From assembly GCF_016653405.1 (NCBI RefSeq), contig NZ_NHSN01000016.1:124001-188000 (forward strand): DNA of 64,000 nucleotides. Direction: 5' to 3'. The notes beneath the pieces were generated by a model. That model saw only the letters and a list, made by a program, of their open reading frames with translations. It had not been told where the DNA came from and did not search any database. Below are positions 56,246 through 64,000 of this stretch, one piece after another. The stretch comes from Halorhodospira halophila. Lineage in GTDB: Bacteria; Pseudomonadota; Gammaproteobacteria; Nitrococcales; Halorhodospiraceae. Within the stretch, counting starts at the first letter, position 1; each line of letters begins with the position of its first letter. The position numbers and the translations under genes were made by a program.

Positions 56246-57091
56246 GTGAGCGAGGCAGGGCGGAGCATCGGCCAGGCGCTGCGCGAGGGCATCGATGCGC
56301 TGCGGGCGTCGAGCGCGTCGGCGCGGCTTGATGCCGAGCTGCTTCTCGCCGAGGTCCTCGGTGTCGGCCGCAGCCACCTGTTCGCCTTCCCCGAGCGCCC
56401 GGTCCCCACCGCGACCATCGATGCCTACCGGAACCTGCTCACCCGTCGGGCCGCCGGTGAGCCCGCGGCCTACCTGCTGCGCCGCTGCGAGTTCCGCGAC
56501 CTGTCGCTGACGGTGACCCCGGCAGTCCTTGTGCCCCGCCCCGAGACCGAACACCTGGTCGAGCAGGCCCTGGCTTGCCTGCCCGCCGGGGGCAGCCTGC
56601 TCGAGCTGGGCACCGGCAGCGGCGCCGTCGCCCTGGCGGTGGCCAGCGAACGCCCCGACGCCCGGATCACCGCCACCGAGCGCAGCGAGGCTGCCCTGGC
56701 CGTGGCGCGGGAGAACCGGCAACGCCTGGGACTGACGAGCGTGGAGCTGATCGCCGGTGACTGGGACGAGGGGGTGCCGGCCGGCCCCTTCCAGGTCATC
56801 GCCAGCAACCCACCTTACGTCGAGACCACCGCTCCGGAGTGGACCAACGGCGGCCTCGGGCACGAGCCGCGCGAGGCGCTGGCCGCCGGCTGCGACGGGC
56901 TGGCAGCTATCCGCAGCCTGCTTGCACCGGCTGCCGGAGAGCTGGCCCGGGGCGGCTGGCTGATGCTCGAGCACGGCGCTGCCCAGGGCGAGGCCGTGCG
57001 CGGGCTGTTCGCCGCCGCCGGGCTGGAACAGGTGCGCACCGAGCGCGACCTGGCCGGACTCGAGCGACTGACGCTGGGGAGACGACCGTGA
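56246..57091 (+). CDS. prmC: Release factor glutamine methyltransferase
   Basis: 281 residues from the GTG at 56246. An N-terminal helical domain (1-75) is followed by the SAM fold: LVPRPETEHLVEQAL, motif I LLELGTGSGAVALAVA, and the NPPY motif VIASNPPYVE that positions the Gln of GGQ. It methylates PrfA and PrfB. Its coding end overlaps moeB as GTGA. In many genomes it directly follows prfA; here dksA, aroG and the clpX-like gene stand between. Confidence 0.93.
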   Translation: MSEAGRSIGQALREGIDALRASSASARLDAELLLAEVLGVGRSHLFAFPERPVPTATIDAYRNLLTRRAAGEPAAYLLRRCEFRDLSLTVTPAVLVPRPETEHLVEQALACLPAGGSLLELGTGSGAVALAVASERPDARITATERSEAALAVARENRQRLGLTSVELIAGDWDEGVPAGPFQVIASNPPYVETTAPEWTNGGLGHEPREALAAGCDGLAAIRSLLAPAAGELARGGWLMLEHGAAQGEAVRGLFAAAGLEQVRTERDLAGLERLTLGRRP

Positions 57092-57831
57092 ACGACGAGC
57101 AGCTGCTGCGCTACAGCCGGCAGATCATGCTGCCGGAGCTCGATATTGCCGGGCAGCAGCGCCTGGCCGGCAGCCGGGCGCTGATCGTGGGCGCCGGCGG
57201 GCTGGGCTCGCCGCTGGCCCTCTACCTCGGGGCCGCCGGGGTGGGCGAACTGCGCATCGCCGATGACGACACCGTGGACCTGTCCAACCTGCAGCGCCAG
57301 ATCGCCCACCGCCACGACGCCATCGGCCAGCCCAAAGCGACCTCAGCGGCGCGGGCCGTCGCCGCTCGCAACCCGGAGATCACCCTCTCGCCGCTGCAGG
57401 AGCACCTCGAGGGCGGGCGCCTGAGCGCTGAGGTGGCCGCTGCCGACGTGGTCATCGACGCCACCGACAACTTCGCCACCCGCTTCGCCCTCAACGCCGC
57501 CTGCGTGGCGGCACAGCGGCCGCTGGTCAGTGCCGCGGTGATCCGTTGGGAGTTGCAGGTCACCGCCTTCCGCCCCGGCGGACGACCCTGCTACCGCTGC
57601 ATCTACGCCGAAGGGGATGAACCGCAGCTGACCTGCAGCGAAAGCGGGGTGCTCGGCCCCCTGCCCGGCGTGGCAGGGACCCTCGAGGCGGTGGAGGCGA
57701 TCAAGATCCTCTCCGGCGCCGGCGACCCCCTCTTCGGCCGCCTGCTGCTGATCGACGCCCTGCGCATGCGCCTGCGCACACTGACCGTGAACGCCGACCC
57801 CCACTGCCCGGTCTGCGCCGACGCGGCGTAG
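57088..57831 (+). CDS. moeB: MoeB/ThiF-family adenylyltransferase
   Basis: 247 residues from the GTG at 57088. NEQLLRYSRQIMLPELDIAG-type opening, nucleotide loop IVGAGGLGSPLALYLGAAG, ADDDTVDLSNLQRQIAHR (with the catalytic Arg), DVVIDATDNFATR, zinc Cys pairs CYRC and CPVC, and Cys-containing LTCSESGVLGPLPGV. It activates the C terminus of MoaD (molybdopterin) or ThiS (thiazole); MoeB is favoured because of the prfA-prmC-moeB order known elsewhere. Confidence 0.88.
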   Translation: MNDEQLLRYSRQIMLPELDIAGQQRLAGSRALIVGAGGLGSPLALYLGAAGVGELRIADDDTVDLSNLQRQIAHRHDAIGQPKATSAARAVAARNPEITLSPLQEHLEGGRLSAEVAAADVVIDATDNFATRFALNAACVAAQRPLVSAAVIRWELQVTAFRPGGRPCYRCIYAEGDEPQLTCSESGVLGPLPGVAGTLEAVEAIKILSGAGDPLFGRLLLIDALRMRLRTLTVNADPHCPVCADAA

Positions 57832-57838
57832 ACCCCAG

Positions 57839-58729
57839 TCAGTGGTAGCTATCGCTGCCCGGGGCAGCGTTGGCGTCGCTGAGCACCTGCGCCACATCGA
57901 CCCGGTCGTAGCTGTAGGTGGCGCCGCAGAACTGGCAGCGCACCTCGACCACACCCTCCTCGGCGAGCACCTGCTCGACCTCCTCGCGGCCGAGACCGCG
58001 GAGGATGGAGGCGATGCGGCCGGCCGAGCAGCGACACCGGAAGGCGAGCGTGCGCGGCTCGAAGACGCGCACGGTCTCCTGATGGAAAAGCCGGTGCAGG
58101 ACGTCGTGCGCCGGCCGCTCGAGCAGCTCGCGATCGGTCAGCGTCTCGGCCAGGTAGCCGATGCGATCCCAGGCGTCGGGATCCGCCTCGGTGGGCTGCG
58201 TGCCGCCACTGGCGGGCAGCCGCTGGTGCAGCAGCCCACCGGCCCGCCGGCCGTCGCAGGCCAGGTGCAAGCGGGTGGGCAGCTGCTCGGAATCCCGGAA
58301 GTAGGCTTCCAGCGTGGCCGCCAGACCACCGTCATCGATGCCGACTACGCCCTGATAGCGCTGTCCCTCCTCCGGCTCGATGGTGATGGCCAGGCGGCCG
58401 CCGGCGCACAGCTCGGCGAGGCCGCCGCGGGCGGGTTCGCCCTCGTAACGGGCGGTTCCGCGGAGGGTCCCGTCGGAGGCGTCCACCTGGGCCAGCAGCA
58501 TGGACACCGCCGCGCCCTCGCCCCCCTCGACCTGGAGGCTGAGCACACCGTCGGAGCGGATGGTGGCACACATCAGCGCCGCCGCAGCCATGGCTTCGCC
58601 GAGTAGACGCGCCACCGCCGGCGGGTAGTCGTGGTGCTCACGAACGGCGGCGAACACCTGATCCAGCTGCACGATCTCGCCGCGTACGTCCGCGTTCTCG
58701 AAGATGAAGCGTTGACTGGCGTCGCTCAC
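57839..58729 (-). CDS. hslO: Redox-regulated chaperone Hsp33
   Basis: 296 residues from the GTG at 58729 (GTGA overlap with gatB). The N-terminal fold ([39 protein letters not shown]) and the C-terminal zinc switch RCRCS (CxC, about 240) with [13 protein letters not shown] (CxxC, about 270) are intact. Oxidation releases zinc and activates holdase function. Convergent with moeB, 7 bases apart. Overlap with gatB is not the usual E. coli context. Confidence 0.93.
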   Translation of the reverse strand: MSDASQRFIFENADVRGEIVQLDQVFAAVREHHDYPPAVARLLGEAMAAAALMCATIRSDGVLSLQVEGGEGAAVSMLLAQVDASDGTLRGTARYEGEPARGGLAELCAGGRLAITIEPEEGQRYQGVVGIDDGGLAATLEAYFRDSEQLPTRLHLACDGRRAGGLLHQRLPASGGTQPTEADPDAWDRIGYLAETLTDRELLERPAHDVLHRLFHQETVRVFEPRTLAFRCRCSAGRIASILRGLGREEVEQVLAEEGVVEVRCQFCGATYSYDRVDVAQVLSDANAAPGSDSYH

Positions 58730-60165
58730 GATCCGTCCAGCTTTCTCTTGAGTAGCTCGTTGACCTGCTGCGGGTTGGCCTTGCCGCCGGAGGCCTTCAT
58801 GACCTGCCCGACGAAGAAGCCGAAGAGCTTCTCCTTGCCCGCACGGTACTGCTCGAGCTGCTTCGGGTTGTTGGCGATGGCCTCGTCGACTAGGGCCTCG
58901 ATGGCCGAGGTGTCGGTGACCTGCTTGAGGCCCTTACTCTCGATCACCTCGTCCGGCTCGCCCTCGCCGGCCCACATGGCCTCGAAGACATCCTTGGCGC
59001 CACGGCTCGAGAGGGTCTCGTCCTCGACCCGGGCCACCAGCTTGCCGAGCATCTCCGGGGTGACCGGCGAGTCGCCGATCTCCCGACCATCCTTGTTGAG
59101 GTAGGCGAGCAGCTCGCTCATCAGCAGGTTGGCAGTGCGCTTGGCGAAGCCGCCGGACTCGCTGACCGCGTGCTCGAAGTAATCGGCCATGTCCCGGGTG
59201 GCGGTCAGCACGCCGGCGTCGTAGGCCGGCAGGCCGTACTCCTCCTCGAAGCGCCGGCGCTTCTCGTCCGGCAGTTCGGGCAGGGTCTCGCGCACCTCTT
59301 CGACCAGCGCCGAGTCCACCTCCACGGGGAGCAGGTCCGGCTCCGGGAAGTAGCGGTAGTCGTTGGCCTCCTCCTTGGTGCGCATGGAGCGGGTGACGCC
59401 CTTGTCGACGTCGTAGAGGCGGGTTTCCTGGACGACTTCACCGCCGGACTCGAGCAGATCGATCTGCCGCTCGACTTCGTACTCGAGGGCCCGCTCGACG
59501 AAGCGGAAGGAGTTGAGGTTCTTGAGTTCGGCGCGGGTGCCGAAGGCTTGCTGCCCGGCCGGACGCACCGAGACGTTGGCGTCGCAGCGGAAGGAGCCTT
59601 CCTGCATGTTGCCGTCGCAGATCTCCAGGTAGCGCACCAGGGCGTGGAGCTTCTTCATGTAGGCGGCGGCCTCGGCCGGCGAGCGCAGATCCGGTTCCGA
59701 GACGATCTCCATCAGCGGCGTCCCCGCGCGGTTGAGATCCACCCCGGTCATGCCGTGGAAATCCTCATGCAGGGACTTGCCGGCATCCTCCTCGAGGTGG
59801 GCACGGGTGATGCCGATGCGCTTGCCGACGCCGTCCTCGAGTTCGATGTCCAGCTGACCACCCTCGACGATGGGCAGGTCGTACTGCGAGATCTGATAAC
59901 CCTTGGGCAGATCGGGGTAGAAGTAGTTCTTGCGCGCAAAGACCGACCGCGGCGCGATGCGCGCCCCGACGGCCAGGCCGAACTTGATGGCCATGCGCAC
60001 CACCTCGCGGTTGAGCACTGGCAGCACCCCGGGCATGCCGAGGTCCACCGGACAGGCCTGGGTGTTCGGCTCGGCGCCGTAGGCGGTCGGCGCGCCGGAG
60101 AAGATCTTGGTGCGGGTCGCGAGCTGCGCGTGGATCTCGAGACCGATGACGGTTTCCCACTTCAT
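58726..60165 (-). CDS. gatB: Asp/Glu-tRNA amidotransferase subunit B
   Basis: 479 residues. [20 protein letters not shown], the kinase pocket with [14 protein letters not shown] and [30 protein letters not shown], then the helical linker and the C-terminal YqeY-like domain ([20 protein letters not shown]). It activates Glu- or Asp-tRNA by phosphorylation for amidation with ammonia from GatA. It follows gatA by 80 bases. Confidence 0.96.
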   Translation of the reverse strand: MKWETVIGLEIHAQLATRTKIFSGAPTAYGAEPNTQACPVDLGMPGVLPVLNREVVRMAIKFGLAVGARIAPRSVFARKNYFYPDLPKGYQISQYDLPIVEGGQLDIELEDGVGKRIGITRAHLEEDAGKSLHEDFHGMTGVDLNRAGTPLMEIVSEPDLRSPAEAAAYMKKLHALVRYLEICDGNMQEGSFRCDANVSVRPAGQQAFGTRAELKNLNSFRFVERALEYEVERQIDLLESGGEVVQETRLYDVDKGVTRSMRTKEEANDYRYFPEPDLLPVEVDSALVEEVRETLPELPDEKRRRFEEEYGLPAYDAGVLTATRDMADYFEHAVSESGGFAKRTANLLMSELLAYLNKDGREIGDSPVTPEMLGKLVARVEDETLSSRGAKDVFEAMWAGEGEPDEVIESKGLKQVTDTSAIEALVDEAIANNPKQLEQYRAGKEKLFGFFVGQVMKASGGKANPQQVNELLKRKLDGS

Positions 60166-60245
60166 GGGTGCGGTCGCTCCGTAGGCTTTGGGCGCGTCGA
60201 GCGGACGCGGGCGTTGGTTCCAGGGTATCCGGGGTCGCCCCGCAT

Positions 60246-61700
60246 CTACTCGAACCCTTCAGGGACCTGCTTGTGCCAGTCCGTAACCTGTTGGTACTTG
60301 TGCCCGACGTTCAGCAGCCGGGCTTCGTCGAAGTAGCCGCCGATCAGCTGCAGCCCCACGGGCCGGCCGCGCGAGAAGCCGGCGGGGACCGACAGGCCGG
60401 GCAGGCCGGCGAGGTTCACCCCGAGGGTGTAGATGTCGGAGAGATACATCTGCACCGGGTCATCGGCGCGCTCGCCCAGATCGAAGGCCGGGGTCGGCGA
60501 GGTGGGGCCGGCCAGCACGTCGACCTGCTCCAGCGCCTGGCGGAAGTCGTCCGCCACCAGGCGGCGGATCTGCTGCGCCTTGCGGTAGTAGGCGTCGTAA
60601 TAGCCGGCGGACAGCGCGTAGGTGCCAACCAGAATGCGGCGCTGGACCTCGTCGCCGAAGCCCTCGGCACGGCTGCGCTTGTAGAGATCCTCCAGATCCT
60701 GCGGGTCAGCGCAACGGTGGCCGAAACGCACGCCGTCAAAGCGCGCCAGGTTGGACGAGGCCTCGGCCGGCGCGATGACGTAGTAGGCCGGCAGGGCCAG
60801 CTCCATGTTGGGCAGCTGCACCTCGACGAGTTCGGCGCCCTCGCCCTCAAGCACCTGCAGGGAGGCCTCGACCCGGGAGCGGACGTCGGGATCGAGCCCC
60901 TCGCCGAAGAACTCCCGCGGTACGCCGATGCGCAGCCCCTTGATTGAGCGGTTGAGCGACTCGCTGTAGTCGGGCACCACATGGTCGACGCTGGTCGAGT
61001 CGCGCTCGTCCAGGCCGGCCATCGGACCAAGCAGCAGCGCCAGGTCCTCGGCAGTGCGTGCGAACGGCCCGGCCTGATCGAGGCTGGAGGCGAAGGCCAC
61101 CATGCCGTAGCGCGAAACGCGGCCGTAGGTGGGCTTGAGTCCGCAGATCCCGGAGAGTGCCGCCGGCTGCCGGATCGAGCCGCCGGTGTCGGTCCCCGTG
61201 GCAGCCGGGGCCAGGCGCGCCGCCACAGCGGCGGCCGAGCCGCCGGAGGAGCCGCCGGGGACCGCGTCCAGGTCCCAGGGGTTGCGCACCGGACCGAAGT
61301 AGCTGGTCTCGTTGGACGACCCCATGGCGAACTCGTCCATGTTGGCTTTGCCGAGCATGACCACGCCGGCCTCGGCCAGACGCCGCACCACGGTGGCGTC
61401 GTACGGCGCACGAAACGGCTCAAGCATGCGCGAGCCGCAGGTGGTCGCCACCCCGTCGGTACAGAAGATGTCCTTGTGGACCAGCGGCACGCCGGTCAGT
61501 GGCCCGGCCTCGCCGGCGCGCAGCCGGGCGTCGGCGGCGTCCGCGGCAGCTCGGGCCTGCTCGGCGGTGACGGTGATCAGGCTGTTGAGCCCGGGGTCGT
61601 ACGTCTCGATGCGCTTGAGCAGGGCATCGGTGAGTTCACGGCTGGAGACTTCTCCGGCGTGCAACGCCGCGGAGATCTCGGCAACGGTCTTCTGGTGCAT
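60246..61700 (-). CDS. gatA: Asp/Glu-tRNA amidotransferase subunit A
   Basis: 484 residues from the ATG at 61700. Amidase signature: catalytic Lys in [12 protein letters not shown], cis-Ser in the [13 protein letters not shown] loop and nucleophile Ser in [36 protein letters not shown] and the C-terminal [13 protein letters not shown] are as in GatA. It releases ammonia from Gln and channels it to GatB. Presence of gatCAB implies that at least one of Gln-tRNA or Asn-tRNA is made by transamidation. Confidence 0.96.
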   Translation of the reverse strand: MHQKTVAEISAALHAGEVSSRELTDALLKRIETYDPGLNSLITVTAEQARAAADAADARLRAGEAGPLTGVPLVHKDIFCTDGVATTCGSRMLEPFRAPYDATVVRRLAEAGVVMLGKANMDEFAMGSSNETSYFGPVRNPWDLDAVPGGSSGGSAAAVAARLAPAATGTDTGGSIRQPAALSGICGLKPTYGRVSRYGMVAFASSLDQAGPFARTAEDLALLLGPMAGLDERDSTSVDHVVPDYSESLNRSIKGLRIGVPREFFGEGLDPDVRSRVEASLQVLEGEGAELVEVQLPNMELALPAYYVIAPAEASSNLARFDGVRFGHRCADPQDLEDLYKRSRAEGFGDEVQRRILVGTYALSAGYYDAYYRKAQQIRRLVADDFRQALEQVDVLAGPTSPTPAFDLGERADDPVQMYLSDIYTLGVNLAGLPGLSVPAGFSRGRPVGLQLIGGYFDEARLLNVGHKYQQVTDWHKQVPEGFE

Positions 61701-61716
61701 GGGTGTTCGGCTTCCG

Positions 61717-62004
61717 TTACTCGACGACGCGGGGGACGAGGTACAGGCCGGCCTCGACGGCTGGCGCCCCGGACTGATAGTGATCGCGCAGGTTGGGCTC
61801 GGTGACCTCGTCCGGGCGCAGGCGCTGCGTGGCATCCCAAGGGTGGGCCATAGGCTCGACGCCCTCGGTATCGACGCTTGCCATCTGCTCGACGAACTCC
61901 AGGATCCCCGTCAGGTCGCGGGCGTACCCGGAAACCGCCCCGTCGTCGATCCGGATGCGGGCCAGGTGCGCGATCTGCTGCACCTCATCTGCCTCGATGG
62001 CCAT
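61717..62004 (-). CDS. gatC: Asp/Glu-tRNA amidotransferase subunit C
   Basis: 95 residues from the ATG at 62004 behind [40 protein letters not shown] and RPDEVTEP match GatC, a belt that ties GatA to GatB. First gene of the gatCAB operon, divergent from mreB across 119 bases. Confidence 0.94.
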   Translation of the reverse strand: MAIEADEVQQIAHLARIRIDDGAVSGYARDLTGILEFVEQMASVDTEGVEPMAHPWDATQRLRPDEVTEPNLRDHYQSGAPAVEAGLYLVPRVVE

Positions 62005-62064
62005 AGAGCCTTTCTCCCCATAACTGGCGCGATAGCAGCCGTAAAACCTACCATAGCCCCGAGC

Positions 62065-63167
<1,103 letters not shown>

Positions 63168-63252
63168 ACGAACCACCGCAGCTGCAAACCCGGGTGGGGC
63201 CTGCGTTAGACTGGCAGGCTCCGCAAGCTGACGCTGCGAGGCTCGGTGAACC

Positions 63253-64000
63253 ATTAAGCCGTTATTCACACAGGGTCCGTCGGCCACCGTGCGCCTGGTG
63301 CTGCTGGCCACGGTCTCGATCCTGCTCATGAGCCTGGACCACCGCGAGCACCTCGTCGAGCCGGTCCGCGAGACCGTCTCCGGGGTGGTGTATCCGCTGC
63401 GGTTCGTCGTCGACGCCCCCTTCTCCATCGCGGAACGGGTCTCCGAGCGGCTGGCCACACGCCATCAGATCATGGAGGAAAACCGCCAGCTGCGCGACCG
63501 GCACCTGGCGTACCAGGAGCGGCTCCAGCGCATGCAGGCCCTGGAGCGGGAGAACGAGCGCCTGCGCGAGCTGCTCGGCTCCTCGGAACGGCTCGAGACC
63601 GAGGTGGCCATCGCCGAGCTGATGCGCGTCGAGCTCGACCCCCACACCCACCTGGTCGAGATCGACCGCGGTGCCAGTCAGGGGGTGTTCGTCGGCCAGC
63701 CGGTCCTGGATGCCAACGGGGTCATGGGCCAGGTGGACCGGGTCGGACCCCGCTCGGCCAGCGTGCGGCTGATCTCCGACCCAAGCCACGCCATCCCGGT
63801 GGAGAACCATCGCAACGGGCTGCGCACCGTGGCTCTGGGCAGCGGCGACCCGCAGCGACTGGAGCTGGCCAACGTGCCGGGCAACGCCGACATCCGCGAG
63901 GGTGATCTGCTCACCGCCTCCGGGCTTGGCGGCGCCTTCCCACGCGGCTACCCGGTCGCCGAGGTCACCTCGGTGGAGGTGGAGGCCGGCGAGCCCTTCG
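63253..64000 (+). CDS. mreC: Rod-shape-determining protein MreC, partial, apparent ATT start
   Basis: At least 249 residues, open at the window edge. The conserved N terminus of gammaproteobacterial MreC (KPLFTQGPS) is encoded immediately after an ATT at 63253; a TGA lies two codons upstream in frame, and the first alternative, GTG at 63289, would remove these 12 residues. GAGG lies 11 bases before ATT. Then come one membrane span (about 15-30), a coiled coil (70-110, NRQLRDRHLAYQERLQRMQA) and the beta domains (VEIDRGASQGVFVGQPVLD, DLLTASGLGGAFPRGYPVAE). It is the periplasmic partner of MreB. Confidence 0.92.
   Translation, partial: MKPLFTQGPSATVRLVLLATVSILLMSLDHREHLVEPVRETVSGVVYPLRFVVDAPFSIAERVSERLATRHQIMEENRQLRDRHLAYQERLQRMQALERENERLRELLGSSERLETEVAIAELMRVELDPHTHLVEIDRGASQGVFVGQPVLDANGVMGQVDRVGPRSASVRLISDPSHAIPVENHRNGLRTVALGSGDPQRLELANVPGNADIREGDLLTASGLGGAFPRGYPVAEVTSVEVEAGEPF

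Overview
The window is about two thirds a resident prophage (1 to about 43,400, continuing past the left edge) and one third conserved chromosome (43,400-64,000). The chromosomal gene order (ychF, pth, rplY, prs, tRNA-Gln, ispE, lolB, TPR lipoprotein, hemA, prfA, then dksA, aroG, prmC, moeB, hslO, gatBAC, mreBC) is typical of Gammaproteobacteria. The very high GC and GC-rich codon use would suit a purple-sulfur or halophilic lineage such as Ectothiorhodospiraceae/Halorhodospira, but the genus is only an inference.

The prophage is a temperate, podovirus-like phage integrated at the 3' end of an elongator tRNA-Met gene (43399-43475). A tyrosine integrase (42315-43286, -) and an excisionase-like HTH protein (42133-42318, +) converge beside the tRNA. 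A lysogeny switch lies at 33.9-35.0 kb: a Cro/YdaS-like gene (-) faces a CI-like HTH/S24 repressor (+). Rightward from the repressor runs a tightly overlapped early operon: small unknown proteins, ERF annealing protein, YqaJ/lambda-exo nuclease, DnaQ-like exonuclease, DUF1351 protein, SSB, dUTPase, thymidylate synthase, xis. Leftward from cro runs the replication and nin-like operon: O-like protein, SF2 helicase, Toprim primase, PD-(D/E)XK nuclease, HAD phosphatase, NinB, YbcO, RusA-like resolvase, and a gene in the position of antiterminator Q. It ends at a strong terminator at 26.48 kb.

Beyond that terminator the late operon runs leftward: lysis cassette (transglycosylase endolysin, lipoprotein, alpha/beta hydrolase, coiled-coil membrane protein), small and large terminase, P22-type portal, scaffold, N4-gp56/DUF4043-type capsid, decoration protein, two paralogous adaptors, tail and fibre proteins, and three ejection proteins. 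The last of these is a giant polyvalent protein with a ParB-like and an ADP-ribosyltransferase-like domain, cut by the window edge.

Points most worth a second look: the giant ejected polyvalent protein; a fibronectin-III domain split exactly over an ATGA stop/start in the tail genes; arrays of 20-22-residue Ala/Arg repeats next to duplicated lectin-like modules; three GGTAC-N5-GTA operator-like sites around the lysogeny switch; a CI-like repressor lacking the usual catalytic lysine; an alpha/beta hydrolase in the lysis cassette; and, on the chromosome, a ClpX paralogue altered in all three functional loops and an mreC gene that seems to start at ATT. No stretch over 300 bases lacks a gene.
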